DNA of 64,000 bases from the NCBI GenBank assembly GCA_036346395.1, contig CM070611.1:25988473-26052472 (forward strand), in the 5' to 3' direction. Source of the stretch: Hsuehochloa calcarea (taxonomy: Eukaryota; Streptophyta; Magnoliopsida; Poales; Poaceae). The translations under genes were made by a program, and so were the position numbers. Shown here piece by piece: positions 36,415 to 45,971 of this stretch. Position 1 is the stretch's first letter; each line of letters begins with the position of its first letter. Below the pieces are notes generated by a model. That model searched no databases, was not told the origin of the DNA, and saw nothing but the letters and a program-made list of their open reading frames with translations.

Positions 36415-36807
36415 CAATTGACTCGGTGTTCGGAGAAGGATCAGGAAGGGGTATTTTAGTATCTTCTCCAAGATACCGGGTTGGTGCAGTTAGGAGAAAC
36501 CGTGGCGCAAGGCGGCGCAAGGAGAGGAGGTTTAGGTCAATTGAAGATGGAGATCACGAAGAGACATATTCAGGAAGCCCAGCTCATCATCCGCTTTCAG
36601 AAGTGTGTGTGAGTGTAGATTTGTTTTGATGTGGGTTTAACGAGCACCCGCTAAAGTTTTCTCACTTGACCTAGCCTCCACTATAAAAGGAAGAGATACA
36701 AGATTAGCACCTTATCCAAACTCTTCCAAGAATCCATAATTTGTTATATGGGGGAAGTGAAAATAGAGGAGGTTAGGTTTAAGAGAGATGGATTGATTGA
36801 ATATTTA

Positions 36808-38353
36808 AGGCTCTATTTATTTAGGCTTTTTCTTTGGCTTAAAAATAAAAAATATAAGCTTAAATAAAGGGGTGGGTTTTTCATCCAGCTTATAAAAAGA
36901 TTAAGCCATTTTAGGCTTAAAAACTATAAGCCATGACATAGGTGTTTTTTTTTGGCTTTTGCGGAATGAAATATCCCTTTATCACTGAACTTTGTTAAAA
37001 TTAACCTCAAAATGCCATTTGTATATATCTGCAAAACCTTTCATATTTTCCTCTACACCCATTCTTTTCCCTTCCGTTTGGCTCCCACACCCTCTCCTCC
37101 GCCTCTACCACCGGACGTCGCCTGCTCCTCTCCGCCTCCCTCCCGCCTGGTCGGCGACGCCAGTTGCTCCCCTTCCGCCTCCCGCTGCCCTCCCAACACC
37201 GACTCCATTGTATCTCACCATCCCCGGTCGCATCAACATTGGATCTAGTAGTTTCTGGCCACACCGTTGCCGGATTCGCCTTCCCGGACCATGCTGACCC
37301 ACAGTGCAAAAGTACGTGGGTGGCGGCGATGCTAGTAGGAGGGAGCCGAGTGCGAACAACTACATCGGCTATGACGCGCTGCGGCGCAACGCTGTGCTGT
37401 GCTCGTACCATGGCGCATCCTACTACAACTGTCGGCCGAGCGGCCCGACCACCCCTACTCTCGGGGTTGCTCTGCCATCATCGAGTGTAGAGGCTAGGCA
37501 GGCTGGTTCTTGGGGTTTATACCTGATTTGAGGTTGACTGATTACTCTATAACAAATTTTTCTTACGCATTGAAGCGACGCCCCAACTTATTAGCTGTAG
37601 AGTAAAAATAGCTTGCACTACATAGATATTTTGCCTATATGAAATTGTTATGCTACTAATTATGTGCGAACTTGTCAAATGGAAAACGATAAAGATCGAT
37701 GTTCGAAAAGTTGTGTGGTTGAAATTCAAACAGACTGTATATCAGATTTTCTTCACAAAATTTGAAATCTCATGTTCATGAAACAATTTATTAATTTCTG
37801 ATATGTAGTACCAGTTCTGTTGCTTGTTAACAGATCTTGGTTCAGGTCCGGTGTCGTTTTGGACTTGTTTGCAGGTTGTTAGTATATAGATCAATTTGGT
37901 AACTAGAAGTGGGTGCTCTAATATTGTGATGAAATTGATGTATTCATGTGTTTTCTAGTCGAAGATTCAGTTCATGTGTATGTGATCTGGATTTTGTGAA
38001 GAAAATGATGTATGCATGTGTTTTCATATGTAGTCATGTGTGTTCATGCGTATGTGATCTGAAGTTAATTACTTGATTTCTTGTTGCCGATTCATGAGTT
38101 CAACTACAAGCCAATTTGATATTTTGTTCTGATGGGGTTTTTAACAGTGAGCAAATAAATCATTAGAACCATGAGTATTTAAGACAATTTAGTAATAAGC
38201 CATAGCTCAAAAGTCATAAAAAGCCAAGTTACCAAACACCTTAGCTTGGCTAACTTGGCTTAAAAGCTAGGTGCTTATAAGCTGCTTTAAGCCAAAAAAA
38301 AACTGGCTTTAAGCTATAAACCAAAAACTCTAAGCCTAAACAAACAGGCCCTA
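36808..38353. mobile_element. Non-autonomous hAT-like DNA transposon with captured gene fragment
   Basis: The termini are inverted repeats: the left starts AGGCTCTATTTATTTAGGCT and the right, reverse-complemented, reads TAGGGCCTGTTTGTTTAGGC. They are followed inwards by AT-rich subterminal copies of GGCTTA/TAAGCC. Eight-base flanks AATATTTA (36800-36807) and AATGTTTA (38354-38361) agree at 7 of 8 positions, as expected for an old hAT insertion. There is no transposase frame. The interior holds a GC-rich block (37065-37500) unlike its flanks, which encodes a RALF peptide fragment. Superfamily placement is inferred from duplication length and termini. Confidence 0.75.
37304..37497 (+). pseudogene. 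Captured RALF peptide gene fragment, one frameshift
   Basis: RALFs are secreted cysteine-rich plant peptides that bind FERONIA-type receptor kinases and alkalinise the apoplast. The frame at 37304 reads NNYIGYDALRRNAVLCS then GASYYNCRP, matching the mature RALF pattern YISY-ALRR-(N)-VPCS-GASYYNCRP. After CRP (37438) one base is missing. The shifted frame continues HPYSRGCSAIIECRG and stops at TAG (37495-37497), where RALF peptides normally end. All four conserved cysteines are present across the two frames. YISY is YIGY and VPCS is VLCS. The signal peptide and propeptide are not clearly readable upstream. It lies inside the hAT-like element and is presumably a transduplicated copy; the host parent is not in the window. 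Confidence 0.88.
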
Positions 38354-39125
38354 AATGTTTAGCTTTTATCCTCTATGGTGGACTTGCTATAAATCAATAA
38401 TTTTTTTGAATCAATTCAAGCAAGATTTGCCCCAAGATGAGTTCTCTCTTATTTTTGCTTTCTTTGATGCCTTTAGGATTTTGTGTGTTCCTTTGGTTTC
38501 CTTGGGCCTTTTCCTGTGAACTAGCTTGTTAGGACAAGTCGAAATCCATCTAGGGTCATCTTGACCACCATTCACTCATGAGCAAATTTTTGGATCAAGT
38601 TTAGATTTTCTTGGTTCTTGTGCCTTCTTGATCTCATCCAAGTAATATGTGGAACCTTGACCTCGATTGTCCTAATCGTCAATTAGAATAGGTTACTAAC
38701 CTTCTTCATGAGCTATGTTTGAAATTTCATGGTATTTGGATCACAAAGCAGAAAGTTAGGTCAATTTGTGATCTTTGTGGGCTGCTGTCAGGCACCTGGC
38801 GGCCAGACCGGCCTTTCAGGTGGTTAGACTTTCCATAGATTGGTCAGACCGGCCTTTGTGCCATATGGAGGTATTTTGCCTCGGGCATCCTCGGCTTGAA
38901 CGCAAGACCTCTGTTGTGCTTGTGTTTATGATCTTCATAGCCATTATAGCTACTAAAGTGAAGAAGAAGTTGAGTACCATTGGGTCGAAAAAGAGTTATG
39001 CTCCTGTTCACGCCACTCTGGTCGTCGGTCCACCAGCCACCACTCACTCCACAACCATTGCCTACTGGAAAAAACCAATGGAGTTTTCTCCACGAAGGGG
39101 AAGTAGAGATGCGGTTATTTTGTTA

Positions 39126-39914
39126 GGGCAATTTCGTTTCATGCCAATATTTCAATGGCACTTTTGGTTTGTGCCATTGTCTTTTTGGTTTATTTCATGC
39201 CCCTGCTTCACAAAATTTCTTCGAAACTTACCACTGTCGTAACCTTTCGGCACCTTAAGTCGTAATGGTGTCAAGTTTGCTACGTTCGCCATCCCCTCCA
39301 TCTTCCCCTCTCTCGTAGAACCGAGCAGAGCCGCTACGCCCCATTTGCCTTGCGCCGCGTGGAGTTCTGCCTGAACCGAGGAAGAAGGCAGTGCTCGGTG
39401 CTTCTAAGGAGGAGGGAGAAATTCATTGACGGGGTTTGCAGAGGATGGCCGGAAACATAGTGTGACTTGCACGGTTTTGGGCAGAACTCACTGAGATGCC
39501 CGGAATGAGGAGGTCATGCCCTAGCCGAGGGTAGAAGAGCTTCCTTAAGGGAGGAAGACTAGGCCGATCTTAGTGCTGTGGTTGCCAAGGAAGGGAATGG
39601 AAGTGGGCGCAGGGATGCGGGCGCTGAGGCAGTGGTGAGTGCATGGTGGGGCCGCCGAAGCTCGCTGGGGTTGTGGCGCAAAGCAGACGGGGCGTGGCGG
39701 CTTGGCTCGGTTCTACAAGAGAGGGAGGGGAAGATGAAAGGAGTGGCGAACGTGGCAAACCTAACACCGTTACGGCTCTACGGTGCCAGAGGGTGACAAC
39801 ACTAGTTATTTCCGATTTTTTTTTGTGAAGTAGTGGTACAAGAAGAATAAGCCAAAAAAACAATAATATAAACTAAAAGTGTGCGTGAAGCAGTGGCATA
39901 AAACGAAATTTCCC
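39126..39914. mobile_element. MULE-type transposon with long terminal inverted repeats
   Basis: The flanks carry a perfect 9-bp target duplication ATTTTGTTA (39117-39125 and 39915-39923), the Mutator hallmark. Termini are GGGCAATTTCGTTTCATGCC and, reverse-complemented on the right, GGGAAATTTCGTTTTATGCC. The inverted similarity extends about 230 bases inwards (left GTTCGCCATCCCCTCC..., right GGAGTGGCGAAC) and includes GC-rich sequence. The middle (about 39370-39690) is GC rich with short frames only. There is no transposase. It resembles a Pack-MULE, but I do not recognise a captured gene. Confidence 0.9.
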
Positions 39915-39923
39915 ATTTTGTTA

Positions 39924-40242
39924 TGTCCCAGGCTGAATCCTCAATTCGACATACCTATCAGTCACTGCGGTGCTCTCGCAGCGGTTGACGTCGTCGAAGG
40001 TGCCGTGTAACTTCGACGTGTACCTAATAGAGAACTGTGGTACCTTAAGCTAACACAAGCACAAGTGGCCAGCAGGAAAACAATGTCGGAACAAGTCAAG
40101 AGCACACAGATTGAAATAAATGCGTGTTGAATTTTCTTCAGGGCTGGTAAAAAGACTTACTAGCCCAGTCATAAAATAATGCAGTTGCTATGATAATGAC
40201 ATTTGAATAATTATCAGACTCTTCGGAGCTTGCTTATCGAAT
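39924..40242. other. Intergenic stretch without recognised feature
   Basis: No frame over 60 codons, no repeat terminus and no RNA gene seen. Confidence 0.6.
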
Positions 40243-40538
40243 TTGGTAACGAAGTAATGGACTTTTTTATATTTATAATTTTTTGTAGGTGTTTTATGCA
40301 TTTGTTCAACTATGGCTGAAAATATTACTCTTTTGCCATAATTTGTTAACGACGTAATAGATTTTTTTTATATATTTATAATTTTTCGTACGGGTTATAT
40401 GCACTTTTTCAAGTAGAATTGAAAATATTACTCTTTTGTCTATTTTGTTAATGACGTAATAGATTTTTCTTTATATTTACAATTTTTCGTAGGAGTTTTA
40501 TGCACTTTTTCAATTAGGACTGAAAATATTACTCTTTT
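40243..40538 (+). repeat. Three-unit about 100-bp AT-rich tandem repeat
   Basis: Units at 40243-40342, 40343-40444 and 40445-40538 each begin TTGGTAAC or TTGTTAAY, then GACGTAATAGA, a T run, and end GAAAATATTACTCTTTT. The second and third are closer to each other than to the first. Confidence 0.88.
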
Positions 40539-40961
40539 ATTATGTGAATCCTACGTAGTCAATTACAATTCTACTGCTATTAGGATTGTACTGCCCATAC
40601 TACTATGCTCGTACTACTAGGTGTAATATAACTAAATCAAAACTATTTGATAAAAAAAGAATGGACGGTCGGTATTAAATTTAGTAGACCATAAAAAAGC
40701 CATTTCTTTTACCCAAATGAAATATTAAATTGAACTATGTCTAGTTATCCCAAGGCATGGCAACTTATGAAGTTCCTGCGCAAGTAATAGTGATGTTCCA
40801 TTGGTGTATTGACTAACTTGTGAATCTTCTCAACTGCTGTCTAGTCAAAGGAAATGCGTCTATTAGCTGTCTAGTAAAAGAAAATACCTGTAATAGCTCT
40901 CAGAGAAACAACGGCAGCTAATCTGCTCCGGATACACCATTGATTGATCAAACGAAAGTCA

Positions 40962-41128
40962 ATGGCCGAAATAGTGGGCTCCGCTATTTTTGGGATCAGC
41001 AGGGGAGAACCGTACTGAAATTACAATAATAAAAATAATTTAGAAAAGAAAACAAAGTCCCTGCTGTTGCGAGTGATGCGAGCAGAGTGGGTGTAGAGAT
41101 ACTGAAGGACAAAGCTGAGACATCATGA
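40962..41128 (+). pseudogene. Relic 5' end of a receptor-like (Rx-N family) gene
   Basis: An ATG at 40962 starts MAEIVGSAIFGISRGEPY and then stops. This parallels the MAEILGSAVASEAVSK start of the intact gene at 41642. Further on (41060-41128), AVASDASRVGVEILKDKAE can be read, again like the intact N-terminus, ending in TGA. The two pieces are separated by AT-rich sequence. A related fragment with a one-base shift lies at 35675-35725. I read this as a degenerate tandem copy; it is too short to classify with certainty. Confidence 0.55.
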
Positions 41129-41641
41129 AACACACACCTGTAACACTTAGCTATGAGATTCTTTTAAAAAAGCTCACTGTTTAGCAAGTCTATTGATGAC
41201 TATCTGTCCAAACAGAACAGTGAAATATTGGAAATACGGGAGTAAGATTTTCCTGAAACGTGTATTAGCTGTCTTTTGGAAGTGGGAATCTACATTGCGT
41301 TGCCTTTTCTGCTGCTGGTTTCATCGACTTTTTCTTTGTCTTGAGAAGTGGGCGGATAGTCCAAGTGTAGGTCCACATATGTGATGGGAGGATTAATGCA
41401 CTATCTTTCGCTTTCCACTTTTATCTTTCGAGTTTTCTAGGCTCCATTTTTTTTTTAAATTTCTTGTATCAAGAAGAAGTTCAGACGTTGAGATGTATGT
41501 TTCGACTACTTGCCTATTCCACAGGCTGAGGGTCTCAATAAAAATTCACGTTCTGAGAAGTTTTGCTCACTCGAAGAGAAGCGCAATTCTTGAGATTAGG
41601 AGCCATCTCATAGGGTAGATTTATTGACCAAAGGAATATCA

Positions 41642-42907
41642 ATGGCAGAAATATTAGGATCCGCTGTTGCAAGTGAGGCAGTAAGCAAACTGTCCTCTAT
41701 CCTATCAGGTAGCACAAGAGAGAATGAGAGCGATGAGGGCAAAGCTGAGAGACTGGAGATGGCAGTCCTCAATATCCAGAGCGTTGTTGCCTTGTCTGAA
41801 GATTGGCAGATAGTCCACCAGCCATTGCTCAACTGGAAAGCGAAACTGAAGCGTGCTGGGAAGGAAGGTGAGGACATCTTGCATGCTTACAAAAGAAGAG
41901 TCGCAGAGTGCAAATGGAATGAGGAAACTGCAAGGCAAGGTTCCATTCCTAAACGCATCACTCGACCGGCCAAACGATTCATGCCTTTTGGCCGCAGAGA
42001 GGACAATCTGAGTGATGCAATATTGCGAAGGTTCGAGAGGTTAGCGGATGGTGCCGACAATTTCTTCAGGTATGTCCAGTTTGGAGGCCGTCCAAAGAGT
42101 TTGATGTTCTTGAAAGTTCCTACAGAATCATTACTTGCTGGCAAGACACTCGAAGTTTCCCTCAGGAAGGGCAGCCAGGATGCCCTCCTCTTGCTTCAGC
42201 CATGTGAGAGCAAAAATGGTAGCCAAAAGGAGATTATTCTATTTCTATCCTACGATGACACAATGGAGTGGGAGAAAAATCTGAAGTTTTATGTGGTATT
42301 CCATCTCTTAGAGCATATTGACATCATGGGCGTCGTGATGACTTGCTTGGAGCTCTTCCCTCCCCAATTCAGTGCTGCTTGCGCAACCATTAAGGAATTT
42401 GTCAGGGAAATGCTATTCCAAGAAACAGGCTATTCCAATCCATCTGTGTTATCGGTGTGGTGCGGTGTCACAGCATGGAAGTGCCACCGTTCTTCTATTG
42501 AGCCTTCTACTGACAAAGGATGCTCGAACGGCAAGCTGCAACTGCCATTGCCAATCATTCGGATCGCTGCTTTTTGCTTCACCTTGCCAGTGAACAATGC
42601 ATCCACACCTGCAAATATCAGTCTGCCTCTCAAATTGACGTGCCATATCGCCCCCCACCTTACGCTCAACAAGTACTCCGACAACTACGAGCAGATCGAG
42701 CCACAGAGACTCCAAGAGCTGTTGCCCAAAGTGACAAATGCGTCCTTCCACAATGAAGGAGTTTTTGTGTGCAACGGACACTGGTGGTGTCCCCATAGCT
42801 GTACCTATATGTCGGTCGAACCTCAGCTTTCGGTACCACCGCCAACGCTAAAGCAGTTGTACGCCATGGCAACTTCCAAGAGACCGGTGCAGTGCTCACA
42901 GAAGTAG
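41642..42907 (+). CDS. Rx N-terminal-domain-like protein lacking NB-ARC (grass-specific family)
   Basis: This single-exon frame encodes 421 residues and is the only intact non-transposon gene I can support. The start is the second in-frame Met (MAEILGSAVASEAVSKL), preferred over 41624 because this family characteristically opens MAEI-GSAV. Residues 1-85 resemble the Rx N-terminal four-helix module of plant NLR receptors, with EDWQIVHQPLLNWKAKLKRA and EDILHAYKRR like the helix carrying the ED acidic motif. A conserved block, RRFERLADGADNFFRYVQF, follows at about 125. There is no P-loop, kinase-2 or LRR, and no signal peptide. I recall such short proteins as a large grass family of uncharacterised, presumed immune-related genes; function is unknown. 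The C-terminus is Cys/His rich (CNGHWWCPHSC). It is surrounded by transposons and has a relic copy just upstream. Confidence 0.82.
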   Translation: MAEILGSAVASEAVSKLSSILSGSTRENESDEGKAERLEMAVLNIQSVVALSEDWQIVHQPLLNWKAKLKRAGKEGEDILHAYKRRVAECKWNEETARQGSIPKRITRPAKRFMPFGRREDNLSDAILRRFERLADGADNFFRYVQFGGRPKSLMFLKVPTESLLAGKTLEVSLRKGSQDALLLLQPCESKNGSQKEIILFLSYDDTMEWEKNLKFYVVFHLLEHIDIMGVVMTCLELFPPQFSAACATIKEFVREMLFQETGYSNPSVLSVWCGVTAWKCHRSSIEPSTDKGCSNGKLQLPLPIIRIAAFCFTLPVNNASTPANISLPLKLTCHIAPHLTLNKYSDNYEQIEPQRLQELLPKVTNASFHNEGVFVCNGHWWCPHSCTYMSVEPQLSVPPPTLKQLYAMATSKRPVQCSQK

Positions 42908-43319
42908 AACAAGCAATATGAGATAAATTCCTCTTTATGTAGTTTATCAGCTATATTTAATTACAGGCTTATATGTCATGGAACTCCAATGATACCTTTA
43001 TTATGAATGCTTGCAATGCTATTGGCTGTACATGTGCAATTACAGCCTTATACGTCATGGAACTCCAAAGAATGGAAATTGTAGTGATTATGCTAGACGG
43101 TCTGAGTGGTTCGTAGTCTTATTTGTAGCGCGATTCTAACAGATTCTACGATTTGAAGCATAATTTTACTTCAATTCCACCAAACACAACTCATTGTGCA
43201 TTGCGATTTTAACAACCTTGGTTAGGATACATGTTCTTTTTCCTTTTTGTTCGAGTTAATACGGGCTAGGCCCAATTTTTAATTCTAATTAATTCCTAAA
43301 AAATCTCAAAGGCCAATGT
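42908..43319 (+). other. 3' flank of the receptor-like gene
   Basis: No frame is convincing. A 29-base repeat (TTACAGGCTTATATGTCATG... at 42961-42989) recurs at 43040-43068. The 3' UTR and poly(A) signal probably lie here but cannot be placed precisely. Confidence 0.5.
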
Positions 43320-43823
43320 GCATATGCTAAAACTGTTTAGTCCCACATGGAGAATCGAAGGGGAGTTACACCATTTTATAAGGTGGAACGTGGTAGCCCT
43401 ATTGTGGAATTGGAGAGAGCCAATACACACGCGCGCTCGCTCGGTCGCTGAGCCGAGCCGTGCCGTGCACGTGCACGCAGGCATGTCGGGTGCGGGCGCG
43501 TTTTTCCTTTATCTATTCGAAAATCGAAACACACCGACTTGAAGTAATGATATTAACGAACGACTGGTAGTAAAGGTTCAGTTACTACTGAGTAATGGCT
43601 GCGGTTAGCACTAATTAATGGCAAATCAATGGCGACCGTTTCCTCTGGTATCTGCCTCTTTCTTTTTGGCTATTAAAAGAATAGTGAACTATTTGTGAAT
43701 GGTTGCTTCTCCGATTCACTCCACGAGAGACTAAGAAAGAGTTTTGTTGCTGCTGGATCTAGCGATCTCCATCCCGGCGAGGCGCGTGTACGGTCGAATC
43801 GGTACCACGACATCCGCTACGTC
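43320..43823 (+). mobile_element. Probable 5' LTR and leader of copia element A
   Basis: The motif TTTAGTCCCACATGG followed by ACACCATTTTATAAGGTGG (TATA at about 43375-43380) resembles the promoter part of rice-type copia LTRs. A GC-rich leader runs into gag. No TG terminus, target duplication or TGGTATCAGAGC site was found, so the left boundary is approximate. Confidence 0.45.
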
Positions 43824-44911
43824 ATGGCGAACGATGACCTCACCAACACTTCTGCTACTGCTATTCTGTCTACTGGTTCTGGGTATATCTATCTCACACT
43901 TGTTGTTTGTTTAGCTTTATTATCTATTGTTGTCTTGAACACTAAGATAGGAATGTTAGTTTATGTTCTTCTAGAAATTCGTATGACTACGGTGTTCATG
44001 ATTACTTGCTTTATGAATAAAGCTAAAGTATTGTCCATGATTCATCTAGTATATTTATCGATTAAAGTAATTAAAAAAATACTCATATATTCAACAATCC
44101 AAAAACCTTCTTTTATGCATTTTTCGTCAACTGGCTTTACTGCTGCGCTCAAACCCTCTGAGTTCGATGGTGCGAATTACAAGAGGTGGCGCACCAAGAT
44201 GGTGCTTTGGCTAACTACCATGAACGTTTTCCATGTGGCAAATGGCAAACCTAAAGGAACACTTACTCCTGAACAGGAGCAAGCGTTCGAGGTTGCTGAT
44301 AACCTTTTTAAAGGTGCCGTGGTTAGTGTTCTTGGTGAGAAGTTAATCGATGCATACAAGATGATTAAACTGGGAAAGAGATGTGCGATGCACTTGAGGT
44401 TAAGTTTGGGGTTTTGGATGCAGGAAGTGAATTGTATCTCATGGATCAATACCATGACTATAGAATGGTTTCTGGCCGTTCTGTAGTTGAACAGGCTGAT
44501 GAGATGCAATCTATGGCCACAGAACTTGAGCACTTCAAGTGTGTGTTACCGGACAAGTTTGTCGCGGGATGCATTATTGCCAAGCTTCCTCCTTGGAGGA
44601 ATTTTGCTACTTCTTTGAAACACAAGAGACAAGAGTTTTCTGTTAAAAATCTCATTGGGTCTCTTGATGTTGAAGAGAAGGCGAGAGCAAAAGATACATA
44701 CACTAGAGGTAATGAGGGACATTCTAGTGCCAATGTGGTGCAGAAGAAGAATTGCCAAGCTCAAAAGTTCAAAGGCAAGAACAAGACTGCACAAACAACT
44801 AGCTTCAAGAAGAAGAACAACAACAAAAAGGATGGCCTTTGCTTTGTGTGTGGCGAACCTGGTCATTGGGCCAAGGATTGCAGCCAACGCAAAGGTTGGA
44901 GGGATCAATAA
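43824..44911 (+). pseudogene. Copia element A gag
   Basis: The likely start is MANDDLTNTSATA at 43824. The conserved gag begins at about 44118 with FTAALKPSEFDGANYKRW, then LTPEQEQAFEVADNLFKGAV, CDALEVKFGVLDAGSELYLM, VEQADEMQSMATELEHFKCV and FATSLKHKRQEFSVKNLIGS, ending in an intact CCHC zinc knuckle CFVCGEPGHWAKDC near 44840-44885. About 220 bases of hydrophobic-coding, AT-rich sequence between STGSG and FSSTGF look like an insertion, although the frame stays open. A one-base frameshift lies near 44370-44380 (KMIKLGK). A stop follows at 44909-44911. Confidence 0.88.
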
Positions 44912-45334
44912 GGGCAGAATTCCAAGTCTGCTAATATTTTTGTTGGTACCCCTGAGACGAGAACATCAGGGTATGGTAATTTACCTACTGTTCTTTCTGT
45001 GTGTCAATCTACCGATTGGTGGATAGACACTGGTGCTAATATACATGTGTGTACTGATATTTCATTGTTTTCTTCTTACCAAGTCACTCGGAATTCAGCT
45101 GTTCTAATGGGGAACGAGTCACATGCCACTGTTCTTGGTGTTGGCACGGTCGATCTGAAGTTTACTTTGGGGAAGATTCTGCAACTGAAGAATGTGCATC
45201 ATGTGTCATTTATCAATAAGAATCTCGTCAGCGGATCTCTTCTGTGTAGAGATGGCTTTAGACTGGTATTTGAGTCCAATAAATTTGTAGTGTCCAAGTG
45301 TGGACAATTTGTTGGTAAAGGCTATGTGTGCTGA
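44912..45334 (+). pseudogene. Copia element A protease
   Basis: The open segment from 44999 contains the catalytic WWIDTGANIHVCTDISLF, then VLMGNESHATVLGVGTVDL and the NLVSGSLLCRDGF region typical of copia proteases. It is in frame with the second gag segment and bounded by stops at 44909-44911 and 45332-45334; the latter lies between protease and integrase (YVC*GLFRLS). Confidence 0.88.
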
Positions 45335-45971
45335 GGCTTGTTCCGCCTATCTCTTTCAGATTTGTGTAATAATGTTGTGAACCATGTTTGTAGTGGTAAT
45401 GACACTACTATTTGGTATTCACGACTTTGTCACATAAATTTTGGTTGCATGACGCGGTTAGTCAGTTTAGAGTTAATCCCGAAATTCACTCTTAACAAAG
45501 GTTCTAAGTGTCAAGTTTGTGTTCAATCAAAGCAACCTCGTAAGCCTCATAAGGCCGCGGAGGTAAGAAACTTGGTACCATTAGAACTCATACATTCCGA
45601 TCTGTGTGAGATGAATGGTGTGTTGACAAAAGGTGGTAAGATATATTTCACGACCTTGATTGATGACTCAACTAGGTTCTCCGATGTGTATCTTTTGAAA
45701 ACTAAAGATGAAGCTCTTCACTACTTTAAAATTTATAAGGCAGAAGCTGAGAACCAAAATGAAAGGAAAGTCAAAAGGGTTAGGTCTGATCGTGGCGGTG
45801 AGTACTTTTCTAATGAGTTCAATTTATTCTGTGAGGAACATGGTATAATCCATGAGAGGACGACTCCCTATTCACCCAAGTCAAACGGGGTTGCTGAAAG
45901 AAAGAATCACACTCTAACTGGTTTGGTTAACACCATGTTAGACACAATGGGTCTTTCCAAAGAATGGTGGG
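45335..45971 (+). pseudogene. Copia element A integrase, 5' part
   Basis: The pre-integrase zinc finger shows WYSRLCHINFGCMTRL and CQVCVQSKQPRKPH (HH-CC type). The catalytic core follows with IHSDLCEMNGV, TLIDDSTRFSDVYLL, VRSDRGGEYFSNEFN and TTPYSPKSNGVAERKNHTL; the D, D and E catalytic positions are present. The frame is broken after MGLSKEWWV by the insertion of element B at the GTGGG target (45967-45971). Confidence 0.9.
45967..45971. repeat. Left target-site duplication of element B
   Basis: GTGGG here and at 57016-57020. Joining across them restores A integrase (KEWW... to ...AILTSCHVINR). Confidence 0.96.

Larger units (their letters stand above)
36090..39053 (+). mobile_element. Second X-family copia LTR (X2), interrupted
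   Basis: It starts TGTGGATATCATGGGG and aligns with the X1 LTR through ACTCACGATCTTAG, AACCGTGGCGCAAG, GTGGGTTTAACG and the TATA CTATAAAAGG (36681-36690). It is split by a 170-bp direct repeat (36246-36414) and a hAT-like element (36808-38353). It continues 38354-39053 with CATCTAGGGTCATCTTGACC and an end resembling CTCCTGTTCACGCC...GTCGTCGG. The right end is approximate. No internal region or partner LTR is adjacent, so it may be a solo LTR. Confidence 0.72.

Noticed and set aside
38775..39242. 155-codon frame
   Set aside because: Spans the X2 LTR end, flanking DNA and the left arm of the MULE; the junction is defined by the 9-bp duplication.
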